Under the pieces are notes generated by a model. That model searched no databases, was not told the origin of the DNA, and saw only the letters and a list, made by a program, of their open reading frames with translations. A stretch of 64,000 nucleotides of DNA from the NCBI RefSeq assembly GCF_010389155.1, contig NC_057761.1, positions 23,954,210 to 24,018,209 of the forward strand. The letters run 5' to 3'. The position numbers were made by a program, and so were the translations under genes. This document shows, piece after piece, positions 47,598 to 59,501 of this stretch (position 1 is its first letter; every line of letters starts with the position of its first letter). Source of the stretch: Erigeron canadensis. Its lineage: Eukaryota; Streptophyta; Magnoliopsida; Asterales; Asteraceae.

Positions 47598-48059
47598 ATG
47601 AAAAAAGGCAAAATCTTTTTAGTCTTGTTATTTGCTGCAATATCATCATGCCTAGTATTCATCTTAATCATCCATAAACCCGAAACCCTTTCCTTTCACG
47701 GTATCACCTATCATGTTGCCATATCAAATGGCTTCTCCAATAACTCATCCTTGCCTTTAGTCATATGGTGCACCAAAGGGGACGATTCGAAAGGCGATGA
47801 TATAGGTGGTCGAGCACTTCAAGAAGGCGATGATTTTAGTTGGAACGTTGAAGCTACATTTTGGGAATCGATATTGTCTGACCATGCATTTTCTTGCACG
47901 ATGAAATGGGATAACAAGAGGAAGAAATTTGAAGCGTTTCGGGTGATAAGAGATAGAACAAAGTGTGGAGGTTCTAGGAAATGCTTGTGGCTGGTGAAGG
48001 AAGATGGTTTTTATTTTAGTAACAATGAGAATAAATGGGTTAAAGAGTTTACATGGTAA
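47598..48059 (+). CDS. S-protein homologue (plant self-incompatibility S1 family), secreted
   Basis: One exon, 153 residues from the ATG at 47,598. A start 63 bases upstream is in frame, but it would put a polar stretch before the hydrophobic segment. The N-terminus KGKIFLVLLFAAISSCLVFI is a signal peptide or anchor. The mature part has the family layout: VAISNGF, PLVIWCTKGDDSKGDDIG, GDDFSWNV, then FWESILSDHAFSCTMKW and CLWLVKEDGFYFS, with four conserved-type cysteines (WC, FSC, TKC, RKC) that likely form two disulphides. Founder members are the poppy pistil S determinants; most homologues in other plants have unknown roles in secretion and reproduction. Single-exon structure and length fit. 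It follows directly after a Gypsy relic. Confidence 0.9.
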   Translation: MKKGKIFLVLLFAAISSCLVFILIIHKPETLSFHGITYHVAISNGFSNNSSLPLVIWCTKGDDSKGDDIGGRALQEGDDFSWNVEATFWESILSDHAFSCTMKWDNKRKKFEAFRVIRDRTKCGGSRKCLWLVKEDGFYFSNNENKWVKEFTW

Positions 48060-48475
48060 AATGAGGTGATGATTTCAATCCTATTTTTGTTTCACAACGA
48101 ATGTATTTGATCATGGCTTGGAAATCAGTTAAATCACTAAATTAAAAAAAAATTAAATTAATATGTGTTTAGATGTGAAGAATCGAGAGAATTGTTCTAC
48201 AGTAATAATAAAGAACTACTCGTATTAACATTGGATTTGAATGCAAAAGTTTTATAAAAGGTTTCATCACCGATTTTCTCATTTTCTGAATTCAAGCATT
48301 CTATCTCTAATTAATTCAATCCTTATTAAAGCATTCTATCTCTAATTGTTCTATAAATTTACAAATATTGACAATCAACACACCCAATGCCTAACATATA
48401 TATTCTACTAAAAATACATTTAATAAATGCATTTAATGAATTAATTTATACCTAGGAACACAAATATGAAAAAGA
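48060..48475. other. 3' flank of the S-protein homologue gene
   Basis: AT-rich, no gene. A short repeat GCATTCTATCTCTAATT occurs twice (about 48,297 and 48,332). Confidence 0.35.
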
Positions 48476-48975
48476 CACTACAAGAAATATGTCGATTAGT
48501 GACCATTTTGTTTAGTGACAACTAAAACTTGGTTAATAATAATCTTATTTAGTTACCATTAAAAAAAAGTGGTCACTAAACAAAATTAGTGGCCAAAAAA
48601 TAACATCTTTTGGTTTCTAAACAAAATTAGTGGCGGACCTTTAGTGACGAAAAGTGACCACTCAAAATTTGATCACTAATTTATCATAATGACCAAATTT
48701 TTGTCACTTTTCGTCACTAATTTTGTTTAGTGACCAAATTTTGGTCGTTATGATAAATTAGTGACCAAAATTTTGAGTGGTCATTTTTCGTCACTAAAGG
48801 TCTGTCACTAATTTTGTTTAGAGACAAAAAAATGTCATTTTTTGAGCACTAATTTTGTTTAATGACCAAATTTAGTGATCACTTTTTCTTAATGGTAACT
48901 AAATAAGGTTATTAGTGACCAAGTTTTAGTTGTCACTAAACAAAGTGGTCACTAATCGACATTTTTCTTGTAGTG
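48476..48975. mobile_element. CACTA-like hairpin MITE (500 bp)
   Basis: Ends are CACTACAAGAAA and TTTCTTGTAGTG, the usual termini of CACTA (En/Spm) derived MITEs. Nearly the whole element is an inverted repeat: ATGTCGATTAGTGACC at the left pairs with GGTCACTAATCGACAT at the right, with further nested palindromes built on TTAGTGACCAAATTTTGGTC. Flanks AGA and CGA could be a mutated 3-bp TSD. No coding capacity. Confidence 0.85.
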
Positions 48976-49891
48976 CGAGCATAGTAAGCGACGAAATACT
49001 TTGGGGAGTTGAAAATAAGCATAGATATGGAAACTCTTACAATAACCACATTAGTTTATTTGACGTAAAAATTTAGTAAAATTAAATAATGCATCTATCA
49101 AATTCAAAGTTTAACACTACGATTTTGTAACAACAATATTCAAATGTAAATTTATTTATTAAATGCAGTTACATCATAAATGAATATATTTTAATAGTAA
49201 TCAATTGACTCGTTTGGAATAGCATTTAAAGCATACAACCATGTAACAACAAATGAACTTAAAAAATAAATATATACTTCATAGATAAGCAATCAATATA
49301 AGTTCAAATTCAATTCATAAATCATGAACGAAAGGTTAATTTTCAAAAACGAATAATTTATTGAATTTGAATAAAAAATTAGATTTTTTATTTAATAACC
49401 AAAAGGTAAAATAGGATCTTTTGAAATTAAAAGCTAGGATGAAAACAAAACAATATCACTATATTATATTAATTTAATGCTAAAATAATTCGATATAATT
49501 ATTACTCTAGATAATAACTTAAATAAGTACGTCACTAAGTTTAACATTTAAAAACTTTTATTCATTATATAATCTTTAAATATTAGATTTGATTAAGTAT
49601 TTTCTTTAAAAACATATCACAAAATAGAAAAGTGACGTATAACCAAAAAACTTAAAAAACTTAGTTGACACTAAAAAATTTAAGCCATATTAGCCTTAAG
49701 TTATCCACATCAAATATAAAGAGATTAAATAAATTAACTATGGATACATATTAAATATAAAGAGATTAAATAAAATGTTATAAAGAGATATATACAAAAT
49801 TTACTTTAATGATCATGACATGCAAAAAATACAAAATATTTGAAAAAATTACAACTAAATAAAAATCCTAAATGCTATCTAGATACGTATG
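48976..49891. other. AT-rich intergenic DNA
   Basis: No gene or element boundary seen. A short direct repeat ATTAAATATAAAGAGATTAAATAA-like occurs near 49,711 and 49,748. Confidence 0.35.
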
Positions 49892-51331
49892 TGATGGTGG
49901 TTTTCTTTATGTCTTTAAATTTATAAAATGTTGTACAAATAACTATCTTAAACCACGCACACTTACAAGCAGAGAACCCGGTCAGTGTAGTATAGCCTAG
50001 TAATAAGCTACAGGATCGTTCGCATGGATGCTTTACACTACCTAATCTAATAATACGTGTAATTCTAGCGGTTGGGGGTTGTCACAATTTCCTATTAAAC
50101 TAATTGTATACTGAAAAGTAAATAGAAGTCACAACCGATTATTCAGCGAGAGGTTTAGTCTGAAAATGTTTGAAAAGAAAGCAAATAACAGTAATTAAAT
50201 TAAAATACTTGTTTGACATCTCCGATCTCATGGTACGACCAAATACTATCCTACTGGTTTGTTAGACTGTTAGAAACTTAATCACGACCCAGATTCTCAT
50301 TAGATTCACTTTGCCTAATTACTAGTGCTGTCGTTAGACTCACACTACCCTATAAACAAATTCTCGTTAGATTCATTGTTTAAGCTTTATTGACCTAAAG
50401 TTTGTGTTACTAATTCATCTTTTAATTACCCGACTCTTAAGCCATGACCAGATAGTAATTATCTTCGGTTACCACAGTGCTCGTTTCCAAGTCAAAGGAT
50501 CGCGTTTGACATTGTTAAGCATCATATTTTATTCATTCTAATTACTATGGTTCTAGATCCCTCGGTTACAAGTGAATCACCTTTTACATCTAGTTATAGA
50601 CCGACTAGTGTTTTCCATCCTAGCACATTAGTCCTAGTATATGATCATAGACAACCATCAGAATTAAACTAATATATTCAGATATAGAATCTATAATATT
50701 ATGAAAAACTAGTAAAACATGGATCTACGATAAACAGTAAAACACTGTAAAACAATAAACGTCTACATGATCACATTCATCTATTCAAGTATTCAGCCTA
50801 CTAGCTTAGCATTATTAATGAAATAACAAAGTTTGAAAAGATGAAAGACATTGTTTAACAAAAGAAAGTAAAATAGAAAAGCTAAGAGGATGAAGATTGG
50901 AAGGCGTTAGAAGCTCCAAAACCTTCTGGAAATATGCAAAGTCGACCTAGGATTGATGGTGGGCGGCTAGGGCTGCTAAATCGGCTCTCTCTTAGGGTTT
51001 TGAGGGTTAGTTCGGCTTAAATAGAGAGTAAAGTCGGTTGCTAAACTGGGCTGCCCAACGGAGCTGGCTGGGCCTGCTAGCTGCGCTAGTGGCTCCTACT
51101 GCTGCTCACACGTCTTCGTTCGGCTCTTGAATCACCTCCTTGTGTCTTGTAACTTCATAGGCTTCGATCCTTCTTGAGCCACTTGATGCCATTTACTCTC
51201 TCTCGCATCTTCCGTGAACCTACATAAACATACGATTCATTAAGTACCAATAGTTCCGGAATAATAACTCATTTAGACATCGAAATGAAGCCTTTCAATA
51301 TGAGTTTTTATCACATAATGGACGCTCATCA
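49892..51331 (-). mobile_element. Solo LTR (1.44 kb) with 5-bp TSD GTATG
   Basis: GTATG lies at 49887-49891 and 51332-51336. The block starts TGATGG and ends CATCA. On the minus strand it begins TGATGAGCGTCCATTATGTG, and a TATTTAA box at about 51,020 precedes a leader-like region. No coding domain and no second LTR, so solo LTR is the best reading. Confidence 0.88.
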
Positions 51332-51465
51332 GTATGTCACTTAGGATTTTTCATATCATCTTTTATATATATATATTATTAAAATGAATTGCCCTTACAC
51401 CAAATCACCTACAACTAGTTGTTAGCAATTGATATTTCGATTCTCTTAATGGGGAATAATGTAAC

Positions 51466-51975
51466 AACCGTCACCCCGAGCATTCCCTCCGATGTACTTT
51501 TGTGGCTGTTGATCTTTTGTTCAATATCGATCATGTACGTATCAGAGATAGTCTATATTTGACGTCAAATATAGTACGTGTACATGTTGTTTTGGAAGGT
51601 TTAAGATGAATAAAGTGAAATTTGACGTTTCTACGAGTTCTAGTACGTTTAGAGGCAAAAGATTAGTGACGATGGTTGAAGTGCGAAAGTATAACTAGTT
51701 GAAAGAAATGCCAAATAGATATTAATATATTTAAAATCAAACCAATTAAAATTTATATGGACAAATATGATCATATTATATCCGTTGGATACTATTGAAA
51801 AATTATAGTCATTTATGATGTTAAAATAATTTAATGAGCCTCGGTTTCTTTTTGAAATGATCAAGACAATTGAGTTTACGCTTACGATCAAAGAGGGACA
51901 ATTTTGGTCAAAGGGGCATCAAAACCCTAGTATGATGGAATGAAAAGGGAAGAAAGAGAAGGAGAAACACTTCTA
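51466..51975 (+). mobile_element. Truncated LTR-like fragment
   Basis: Starts TGTAACAACCGTCACCCCGA, like the minus-strand starts of the other LTRs here. It runs to about 51,975, where a different element begins. No matching right end or target duplication was found. Confidence 0.45.
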
Positions 51976-51976
51976 T

Positions 51977-52275
51977 TGTTTGATTCCACCAGAGAATGGA
52001 ATCGAGAATGAAGAACTGAGAGTAATTTTCATTTTCTCCATTCTCTACAAATTATAGGTAATGGGTTAGAAAGATTTTTTTTTTTTTTTAAAATTGTGTG
52101 TGGATGTTATATGTGTTAATTTTAATTATAAATTAGAATTTTGTATTTCTCTTATAACCATTATCTGTTTGTACCAAACGATAGAATCTATTATCTTTTT
52201 AATTACTCATTCTCTTTCTCATAATTTTCATTGATAATTACATTTTCATTCCTTATTATTCACTCCTACCAAACA
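51977..52275. mobile_element. MITE (299 bp) with TGTTTGAT...ACCAAACA ends
   Basis: The left end TGTTTGATTCCACCAGAGAA and the right end ATTCACTCCTACCAAACA are imperfect inverted repeats, and GAATGGAATCGAGAATG pairs loosely with CATTTTCATTCC. Flanks TAT and TCT may be a mutated 3-bp TSD, as in Harbinger-type MITEs. Confidence 0.6.
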
Positions 52276-53682
52276 TCTCATAAGAGGCAAAAGTGTTATG
52301 CCAACGAACCAAAGTTTGACAAGTTTTGGTTCCTTTTTCAACCAATCAAAAAGTGCCACAAGTCCTATTAGATTTATTTGCCAAAATTTGTCAAAAGCGA
52401 ATGCATAATTCTAAAAAGTACCTAACACTTACTCATTTTTGGCTTAAAACAAATCTTTTATTATATTATATAACAACACATTACATTAGTTAAAATGTCA
52501 AGAGAACTCCAATAGAAGAGTATAAAATTTAATAACTGAATATAGGAAAAAAAATAACACCAAAGTCGAGTCAAAATCAATTGAACACTTGAAATATCAA
52601 CCAACATACTATTTGAATTGTTCTTAATCAGGATATACATGCAAGTGATGATATATGCTACCTTCTAATCAAAGTCACCTTTAATCAGCCAATAGACCAA
52701 CACAATCCTAAAGTGATACAAATCAACCAAATTGACCAACACTTCTCTGTCTCATGTTTAGCATTTTTTAACTAACCATGTGCTTAACTACTCTATCATA
52801 GACACACATGCAACTTTCGATAACTCACATAGTTTTGCCACAAGGTTATCTCGATGACTCGATATGTAATTAATCTTATTAAAATAATGAAACTTTCATA
52901 TTTTTGACCCCATTTCTAAACGGTTGACCTGATGAAAATCATTAGTTTTACCCCTTTTTTAAAGAACTTGCATTAAATAATTAAACATACATAACAATAA
53001 TATTGAAAAGAAAAAGTGTACACCCGTCCATTTTCTCACTCCCCATCCTCTTTTTCTCTCTAAAAGCCCCTTGGGGCAATGTGCGAGACGACCCGAAACA
53101 TTCTAGAGCGTTCTCACGGGTTAAAAAAGTAATTTCAGGCCTCGCTCCGTTCAATCTAAACACAAACATACCAACCAAAAAAAAAGTGAACGACCAAAAA
53201 TTATTTATTAATTTATTTATTATTTTTCATTGGTTGGCATTACCACAAGATACGTGGACTTCAAATTGGGCTCACACTTATCAAACAAACCTAGGAATCA
53301 TCATCTTATGTGACACACTTGGCCACAACTGATTCATCCAGTTCCAGCTGAAATTTCAAATTTGCGGTCCATAATACTTTCTACTTTATTCAGCTTGTTG
53401 CTGCATCTTCAACAAACAAACAACATTGGCTGGCTGGCGGCCTTCATCTCATATTCCATCCTTATCCACTTTTTACCAACCCACAATATATATAAGAAAA
53501 TCTTCCTAAGTTCCTATATCCCATCTTTATTCTTCCCTTATCTTTTCAACTCACTTTCTCTTAATATTTTATCTATCTGTTATATTATATATAATACTAG
53601 TAAAGTAGTTCTAATAAAATCTTTGTGGGTCGGTGTGTATATATTTGCTTGAAGACCCACATTGTGGAAATTTGTAAAGAGG
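52276..53682. other. 5' flank of the START-domain gene
   Basis: No gene supported; open frames here are short and featureless. Expected to hold the promoter and leader of the gene at 53,683. No motif could be assigned with confidence. Confidence 0.35.
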
Positions 53683-56600
53683 ATGATGATAATGTTGGTG
53701 TTTTTAGGATTTGGTTTCTTTGTTGGGGTTTTGGTTGGTTGGTTATGGAAACCCAAATGGGCTAACTTTTGCATTCATAATGGCAAATTTCAATATTCTG
53801 GTATGGGTTTCATACCTCCCTCCCCTGTCAACCAAACACCCACATTGGTTTCAAGCAATAATCCCAATATCAGGTAATTCTATTTCATTTTTCCAAGATT
53901 TTATATACTTATATTATATATATTGGCACTAGAAATTTAGAATTTAGGTGTGTGTTTAAATTTAGCTTAATTTGTGGACTTAATTTGATACTAGCAATTT
54001 AGAATTTAGGTAATTCTTTGGCTTATGCTTATTAGCTTATATTTCCATAAAGAAAATAAAGCCATAAGCTTTTGATGATAAGCCATAAGATTTTGCATTT
54101 TGTGACCATACCTATAGCTCTTTTGAGATATAGAGCATTATATTTAGTGAAGTTCATTAATAATCAAGGCTTTGTCATGAATTTATTTATGATATGCCAG
54201 TTCATCAAATGTTGCAAAAGAGGAAAACCATCTTCTTAAAGATGAAGATTTGAAGCATCTATGGCATCTTGTGGAAAAAAGAGATGGTGGTCCACCATGG
54301 AAGCATATGATGGATTGTTCAACACCAAATATGCATTATCAAGCATGGCAAAGAGATCCCGAGGTATTTTCTTCATAGCATTTCGTGCGTTTGCTTGTAA
54401 ATGGAAAATTAGCATAGATAACAAGTATATTTTGTTAATATAGATGGCTCTTTGTGATTGAAATTTTTAAGTGATTATAGCTTATTGCGTTTTTTAAGCA
54501 TAATAAGCACTATCTTAGTGTTTGAATGTAAAAGAAATATGTACTTATTTGCTTATTATATACTGAAATAAGTACCTTCTCTAGCACCATAGGAGAGACT
54601 TATTTGAATGGAAGGGGTTTTTGTAGGAGCTTAATAGGTTTAGTTTTTACATTGTTAGACTTTTTGTTTAAATTCTTTTGAGGTCAGTGGTAGTGGATAT
54701 GATATGTGTCATTCATGGTAATAATTTCTATGCTATTCGCTGTTGAACTGTGTGCAAATGCATTTTGAAGTCGAATTTCATTCGGCTTTGCTGCTAACTG
54801 CCCGGTTGTTTAGGAGGTTAGATAATTAGTTGCACACTAGCAGCAATTGAAACTCCGAATAATCAGTTTCATACTGCTACAACAGTACTTGATTAGTATA
54901 GATAAAGTGAAATCACGTAATTACTCCATTTCTCAAGTCACAATACATATCTTGTTTCTTATTAACAAAAATATTGTTCCTATTGTTCATGTGTATGTAT
55001 TAACAACTATGAGTGTATTACTACTTCAAACAACAACCAATCCATCATTAGATGGAGTGGTACCTGTTACCAATGCAGCTTGGGCCCGCATGTGAAGTTG
55101 AGAGACGCGGATTCAATCCTTGGGGATGCCCAAATCATGTGGGTGTATTAAGTGAAAGTATTTTACCGGCATCATAACCCTTACGGGGTGGGATGATGGG
55201 GATCCGATGTGGTTCCGGGGACAGGGTGCCCTCCTTTACCCTTTTTTACTACTTCAAACAACAAGAACACATCCAAGAATTATTTTGGGCAATCTTTACT
55301 AATATTATTCGTGTGAAATTAGCATAACTAATATTAAAACACACAACCAAATATTCCCTTATTTTGAAGTAATTCAGTTGTTCTCGTCTTGGATCTTGGC
55401 AGACAGGCCCTCCTCAGTATTGCAGCAAGACTGTGTATGAAAATGCCACACCTGAACTCATGAGGGATTTCTTTTGGGATGATGAGTTTCGACTGAAGTG
55501 GGATGATATGCTTTTACATGCTACAACCCTAGAAGAATTCCCCAAGACAGGCACGAGTGTAGTACATTGGATACGAAAGGTATATAAATTAAGCTTCCTT
55601 TATGTACTCTTCAGCTCCTTTTTCCATGTACACTCGTATTCTAATTCTTTTCTGGACAGTTCCCTTTTTTCTGCAGTGATAGAGAATACACAATAGCCCG
55701 TCGCATATGGGAACTTGGAAGATCCTATTACTGTGTGACAAAGGTATTATAGCAATATAAACATATGAATATAATAAAGTCGAAACTTCCTTCCTGACGT
55801 CGTTTATATTATATCTTTTTGGTTGCTTTCTTACATGATCTTTGAATCATCAACTTCACTCTTGTTCCAGGGAGTGCCTTGCCCTTTGGTTCCAAGGAAG
55901 CAGAAACCACGACGTGTTGATCTTTATTATTCAAGTTGGTTCATTAAATCAGGTAATTACGTTATTCTTATTTGAATGCATTTATGAGACAATGAGTCGA
56001 TACTGAATTAAGCTGTTGGCTAAAATCAGAGGTAGCATGATAGGCAAATTGGATAACGGGTCAGAATAAGTCATTTTTTTAGTACTAGGCAAAATGTGCT
56101 GGGTCGGTTTAAGCTCTACACTTATTATTTCATTCATTACTCCTTGAATGAAATTATTGGCAGGTTGTATTGTGGTAGCAAAAATAAGAATTAGCTAACT
56201 ATCAAATGTTTGACTCTGTCAACTGCCATTCCCCTCTTAACTACTTGAATAAGCTCTACCCAAGTTGACCCAATTATAAGTAGCTGAGTCAAACATGCTT
56301 GGTCTGGCTAAAGTTGTTGATATTTCTAGTGAACTTACATGATGTGTTTGATAACAGTGGAATCAAAGACCGGGAGTGAAAAGCCAGCATGCGAGGTAAC
56401 GTTCTTTCATCATGAAGACATGGGCATCCCATGGGAAATTGCAAAATTTGGAGTACGGCAAGGGATGTGGGGAGCAGCCAAGAAAGTTGAGCGCGGCTTT
56501 CGGCTATATCAAAACGAACGATCTTTGTCAAAAAGTATATCACCTCATGTTGTCATGGCCGAGATGAGTACCAAAATTGATGAAGCCCACCTGACTTTGC

Positions 56601-56821
56601 TAGAATCTGATAAAGATCAAGATGAAAAAATGACAGAAACCAAAGTGGCTGTCCGGCAAGAGAAGCAGATCGTGGGAATGAATGTGCCTAAGCTTTTAGT
56701 ATTTGGTGGAGCTGTTATTATGGCATGTAGTATTGACCGTGGTCTCTTGACAAAAGCCGCCGTGTTTGGTGTTGCCAAGAGGTTTGCGGCTTTAGGGAGT
56801 CAAGCTGGACCCCGGCGGTGA
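53683..56821 (+). CDS. Membrane-anchored START-domain lipid-transfer-like protein (CP5-like)
   Basis: Six exons join in frame with GT-AG introns: 53683-53873, 54201-54363, 55403-55579, 55660-55743, 55871-55952 and 56358-56821, giving 386 residues. The start is the first ATG after an in-frame stop (TGA at 53,650). An N-terminal membrane segment (MLVFLGFGFFVGVLVGWL) is followed by a linker and a START domain at about 80-290, with DLKHLWHLVEKRDGGPPWKH, YENATPELMRDFFWDDEFR, EYTIARRIWELGRSYYCVTK and VDLYYSSWFIKS. The last exon adds FFHHEDMGIPWEIAKFGVRQ and a second hydrophobic stretch (LLVFGGAVIMACSI). The layout matches the plant polyketide cyclase/lipid transport family that includes Arabidopsis CP5. 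START domains bind sterols or other lipids; the ligand is unknown. Intron 2 carries a SINE. No defect is seen. Confidence 0.9.
55037..55245 (+). mobile_element. Poly-T SINE in START gene intron 2, perfect 19-bp TSD
   Basis: TTACTACTTCAAACAACAA occurs exactly at 55018-55036 and 55246-55264. The 209-bp element has tRNA-like boxes (GTGGTACCTGTTACC, GCGGATTCAATCC) and ends in CCCTTTTTT, as Au-like SINEs do. The intact long TSD suggests a recent insertion. It lies in the intron and leaves the splice sites untouched. Confidence 0.93.
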
Positions 56822-57339
56822 TATTACTGTCCCAATTGAGTCTTTTTTGTGGTATCCAAATAGAAATATATGTCCAGATATAGGTGCTCGTGCTATCGAT
56901 AATTTTGATACTTCAGGTAGAGGTGACAAGTTAAAAAAAAAAAAAAAACTCAAAAAGGAAGAAAAAAAAGAAGTGAAACCATTAAAAACTAATTCATCGG
57001 AATTGACCCATTACAAAACCGATGGTTCATTTGTTGACTTTTGATTAACCGATTAGTTGGGTTTGGTGTTGTTTACGGGGAAGAACCATCTAAAAACCGG
57101 CCCGTTTCGTTTTAAGTAATATATGTTGTACGTGGATATGATAGAAATAAAGTGGAAGTTCGGTATTTTAAACTTCATCGGTCTACAAACTTACCATAGT
57201 TCCATATGTGCTTGAAGTTTGAAGTATGTTGGGTTTCATGTAGTTAATGAGTTCTCGTTTAGGTTTTGAACTTCTACTAATTGTAAAATAAAACAGTTCA
57301 TAACTTCGTCCAAACTTCTTTCAAATTGTTGCAATCATC
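56822..57339. other. 3' region of the START-domain gene
   Basis: No separate gene. Includes an A-run at about 56,933-56,948. An open frame near 56,847-57,044 is low-complexity Lys-rich sequence and probably 3' UTR. Confidence 0.4.
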
Positions 57340-57560
57340 TACTCTTTTTTTTTTTTTAATTTAGAACAGCGAAAGGCCGGACCATGGATATCCGGACTGG
57401 ATACCGAGGGCCTACCCGATCCCTTCCTCCGCCCGCCCCACCCGGTAAATTCAACTTGCACACCAAGAATATTGGCTAGTAACAATACTCGAAATTGGAT
57501 TCGAACATGTGACCCTTGTTATAACATCCAGGGTGTCCAACCACTGCGTTAGCAAGTGAA
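57340..57560 (-). mobile_element. SINE, minus strand
   Basis: On the minus strand: GCTAACGCAGTGGTTGG (A box), GGTCACATGTTCGAATCC (B box), a GC-rich body with GGGTGGGGCGGGCGG, and an A tail (T run at about 57,344-57,357). This is the standard build of a tRNA-derived SINE. Target duplication not identified. Confidence 0.75.
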
Positions 57561-58366
57561 TAAGTGTTAACAAAAACCAAATGTCAAAAAAGAAAACCTA
57601 TGAGCACCCAGAATACGCAAAACCAAAATTTTCCGAAACACCTAAAACTGATCGGTCTTGATTTTTGATTATTGGATAACTAAAACTTCTGTTTTGGATT
57701 CCATTTTGGGTCAAAAACCGATCCATACTCATTCCTATATAGGTATTGTATATCATCAATTAGTTATAACTGAATGACCAAATCATCAAACAAAAATCCG
57801 TGTTCGTAGTTAATGATTTATTTTGTGCATTCGGACTAAAATGAGTCATTTTTAGCTTGGGTCAGTGAAGCTACCATAAAAACTCTATAAATCATTACTC
57901 ATGACTGTTTAAAATTTATTAACCAGAAAAGTTACCAATTAACCAAGTATAATTAGTACCATATCCTTCAATAGGGACTCGCAAGAATATCACTTTTGAG
58001 AATTATTAATTGTTAATTAATCAAATATAAATTTATAGAGTTAAAGATCAAGATAATCATTTTCGTTAAAAGATCATATCCAAGTCGTAAGACCTTATTA
58101 GTCTAGAGCCATTTATACATGCTGTAATCGACATGAAAGACAATTTGATATTGATGATCTGGATTTTAAGCTATTTATATTTATTGCATTCATATATTGA
58201 AAGCGACATCTCTGCTTTCGGTAGATGTATAATAGGATTGGATGGTATTGTATTACAATCACAAAATTAATGGGGAAATTCCTTCGAGATAGTTCTAACT
58301 TGAAAGTTAAAGCATTTTTTCCCCTATATGAAAATTAAGGACCAAAATTTAAATATGATTTATTGA
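57561..58366. other. Intergenic DNA
   Basis: No gene, domain or bounded element recognised. Confidence 0.35.
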
Positions 58367-58374
58367 ATCTTGAC

Positions 58375-58919
58375 TAGGGATGGCAATGGGGCAGGATTGT
58401 CGGGGATCTCAATCCTCATTCCCGTACCCGATTTTCATTCGTATTCCCCATCCCCGTCGGGGAACTAAATTACATCCCTATACCCGTCCTCATCGGATAT
58501 CGGAGATCCCTGTCAGGTATCGAGGATACCTTTTTTTTGATGAACATGGATTTATCTTGATATAAAATATGTAGGAAAATGTGTATTTCAATATTTTATT
58601 TGTATATATAAACTAATATATATGTTAAGTAAATGATTAATAAAGTATACAACACAAAAAGTACTAAATAAAAGTTCTAAACTTAAAATTGATTCTAGAA
58701 TATAAATAAGAACTTAAAGTGATTCTAATAAATATATATAGTATTTTCGGGTTCGGGTATGGGGATCGGGGATTTACGGTTTCCCATCTCCATCCTCATC
58801 GGGGATTAGATTTACATCCTCATATCCGTCCCCATCCCCGGTCAACTCAGAGATTCTCCGGTCAAATCGGGTGCGGGTATTGGATTTCCCGTCAGGTACG
58901 GGTATTTTTGCCATCTCTA
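58375..58919. mobile_element. hAT-type MITE (545 bp), perfect 8-bp TSD ATCTTGAC
   Basis: ATCTTGAC is at 58367-58374 and 58920-58927. Termini are TAGGGATGGCAA and TTGCCATCTCTA (inverted, one mismatch). The two arms are GC-rich, built on CCCGTACCCG, CCCCATCCCCG and CATCGGGGA, around an AT-rich centre. No transposase. Confidence 0.93.
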
Positions 58920-59213
58920 ATCTTGACCCTTGATTTTATTTCCCTAACTTAACTCAAGTTGGAAAATTATGAGCGAATCCTCATCCAAAAATTAATCATA
59001 ATTACATTACAAGTTGGTTAGCAAACTGGTACAACCAAATGAAGATTGGGCTAGAATGAGATCATATGATTCTGTGTTTAGAATGATTCAAGACGAAATA
59101 AAACCGAAAACAAAACATGAACAACATTTAACATCATGGAAATTAATATTAATACTATGTACAAAGGTGAAATTTGGCTACAACTTTTAAATGAAGAAAT
59201 ATATACTAATAGT

Positions 59214-59501
59214 CTAATAAGGTACAATTGTCTCAAAACAATTGATGCCATCCAACTCCGGGGCGAATCTAGGACAGATTTTCATTTTCGATGTGGGCTT
59301 TTTAACATTTTGAGACGTAGACGAAGACGAAGATGGAGACTGTTTACTTGATTCTCCATCTTCTGCTTTTATGATCACATTATCTAATGATGAAGAAGGA
59401 TTTTGTTCTATCTTGTTGATGTTGGCATTGGTAACATGAAGCTTTCGCCCGATTGATTCGGCACAAAAAGCATCAATGGAACTAAATATTGACATTAACA
59501 T
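59214..59501 (-). CDS. Small uncharacterised plant protein ending RFAPELDGINCFETIVPY
   Basis: One exon, 95 residues from the ATG at 59,501. Upstream in-frame ATGs up to 59,651 would add a hydrophobic, leader-like stretch of poor composition, so the shorter form is preferred. N-terminus MLMSIFSSIDAFCAESIGRK, then a Ser-rich polar middle (QSPSSSSSTSQNVKK), then a compact C-terminus ICPRFAPELDGINCFETIVP. Small plant proteins with a short N-terminal FDA.CAE-like motif and this kind of ELDG.NCFET tail exist and are often induced by stress or elicitors; that link is from memory and the function is unknown. No neighbours of related function. Confidence 0.65.
   Translation of the reverse strand: MLMSIFSSIDAFCAESIGRKLHVTNANINKIEQNPSSSLDNVIIKAEDGESSKQSPSSSSSTSQNVKKPTSKMKICPRFAPELDGINCFETIVPY

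Noticed and set aside
48476..48975. Long hairpin as a microRNA precursor
   Set aside because: Terminal CACTA-type repeats and near-complete self-complementarity fit a MITE; no miRNA-like short arm stands out without small RNA data.
53003..53332. Open frame upstream of the START gene
   Set aside because: No recognisable domain or coding bias, and the antisense frame is equally open.
56847..57044. Lys-rich open frame after the START gene
   Set aside because: Depends on an A-run; better explained as 3' UTR.
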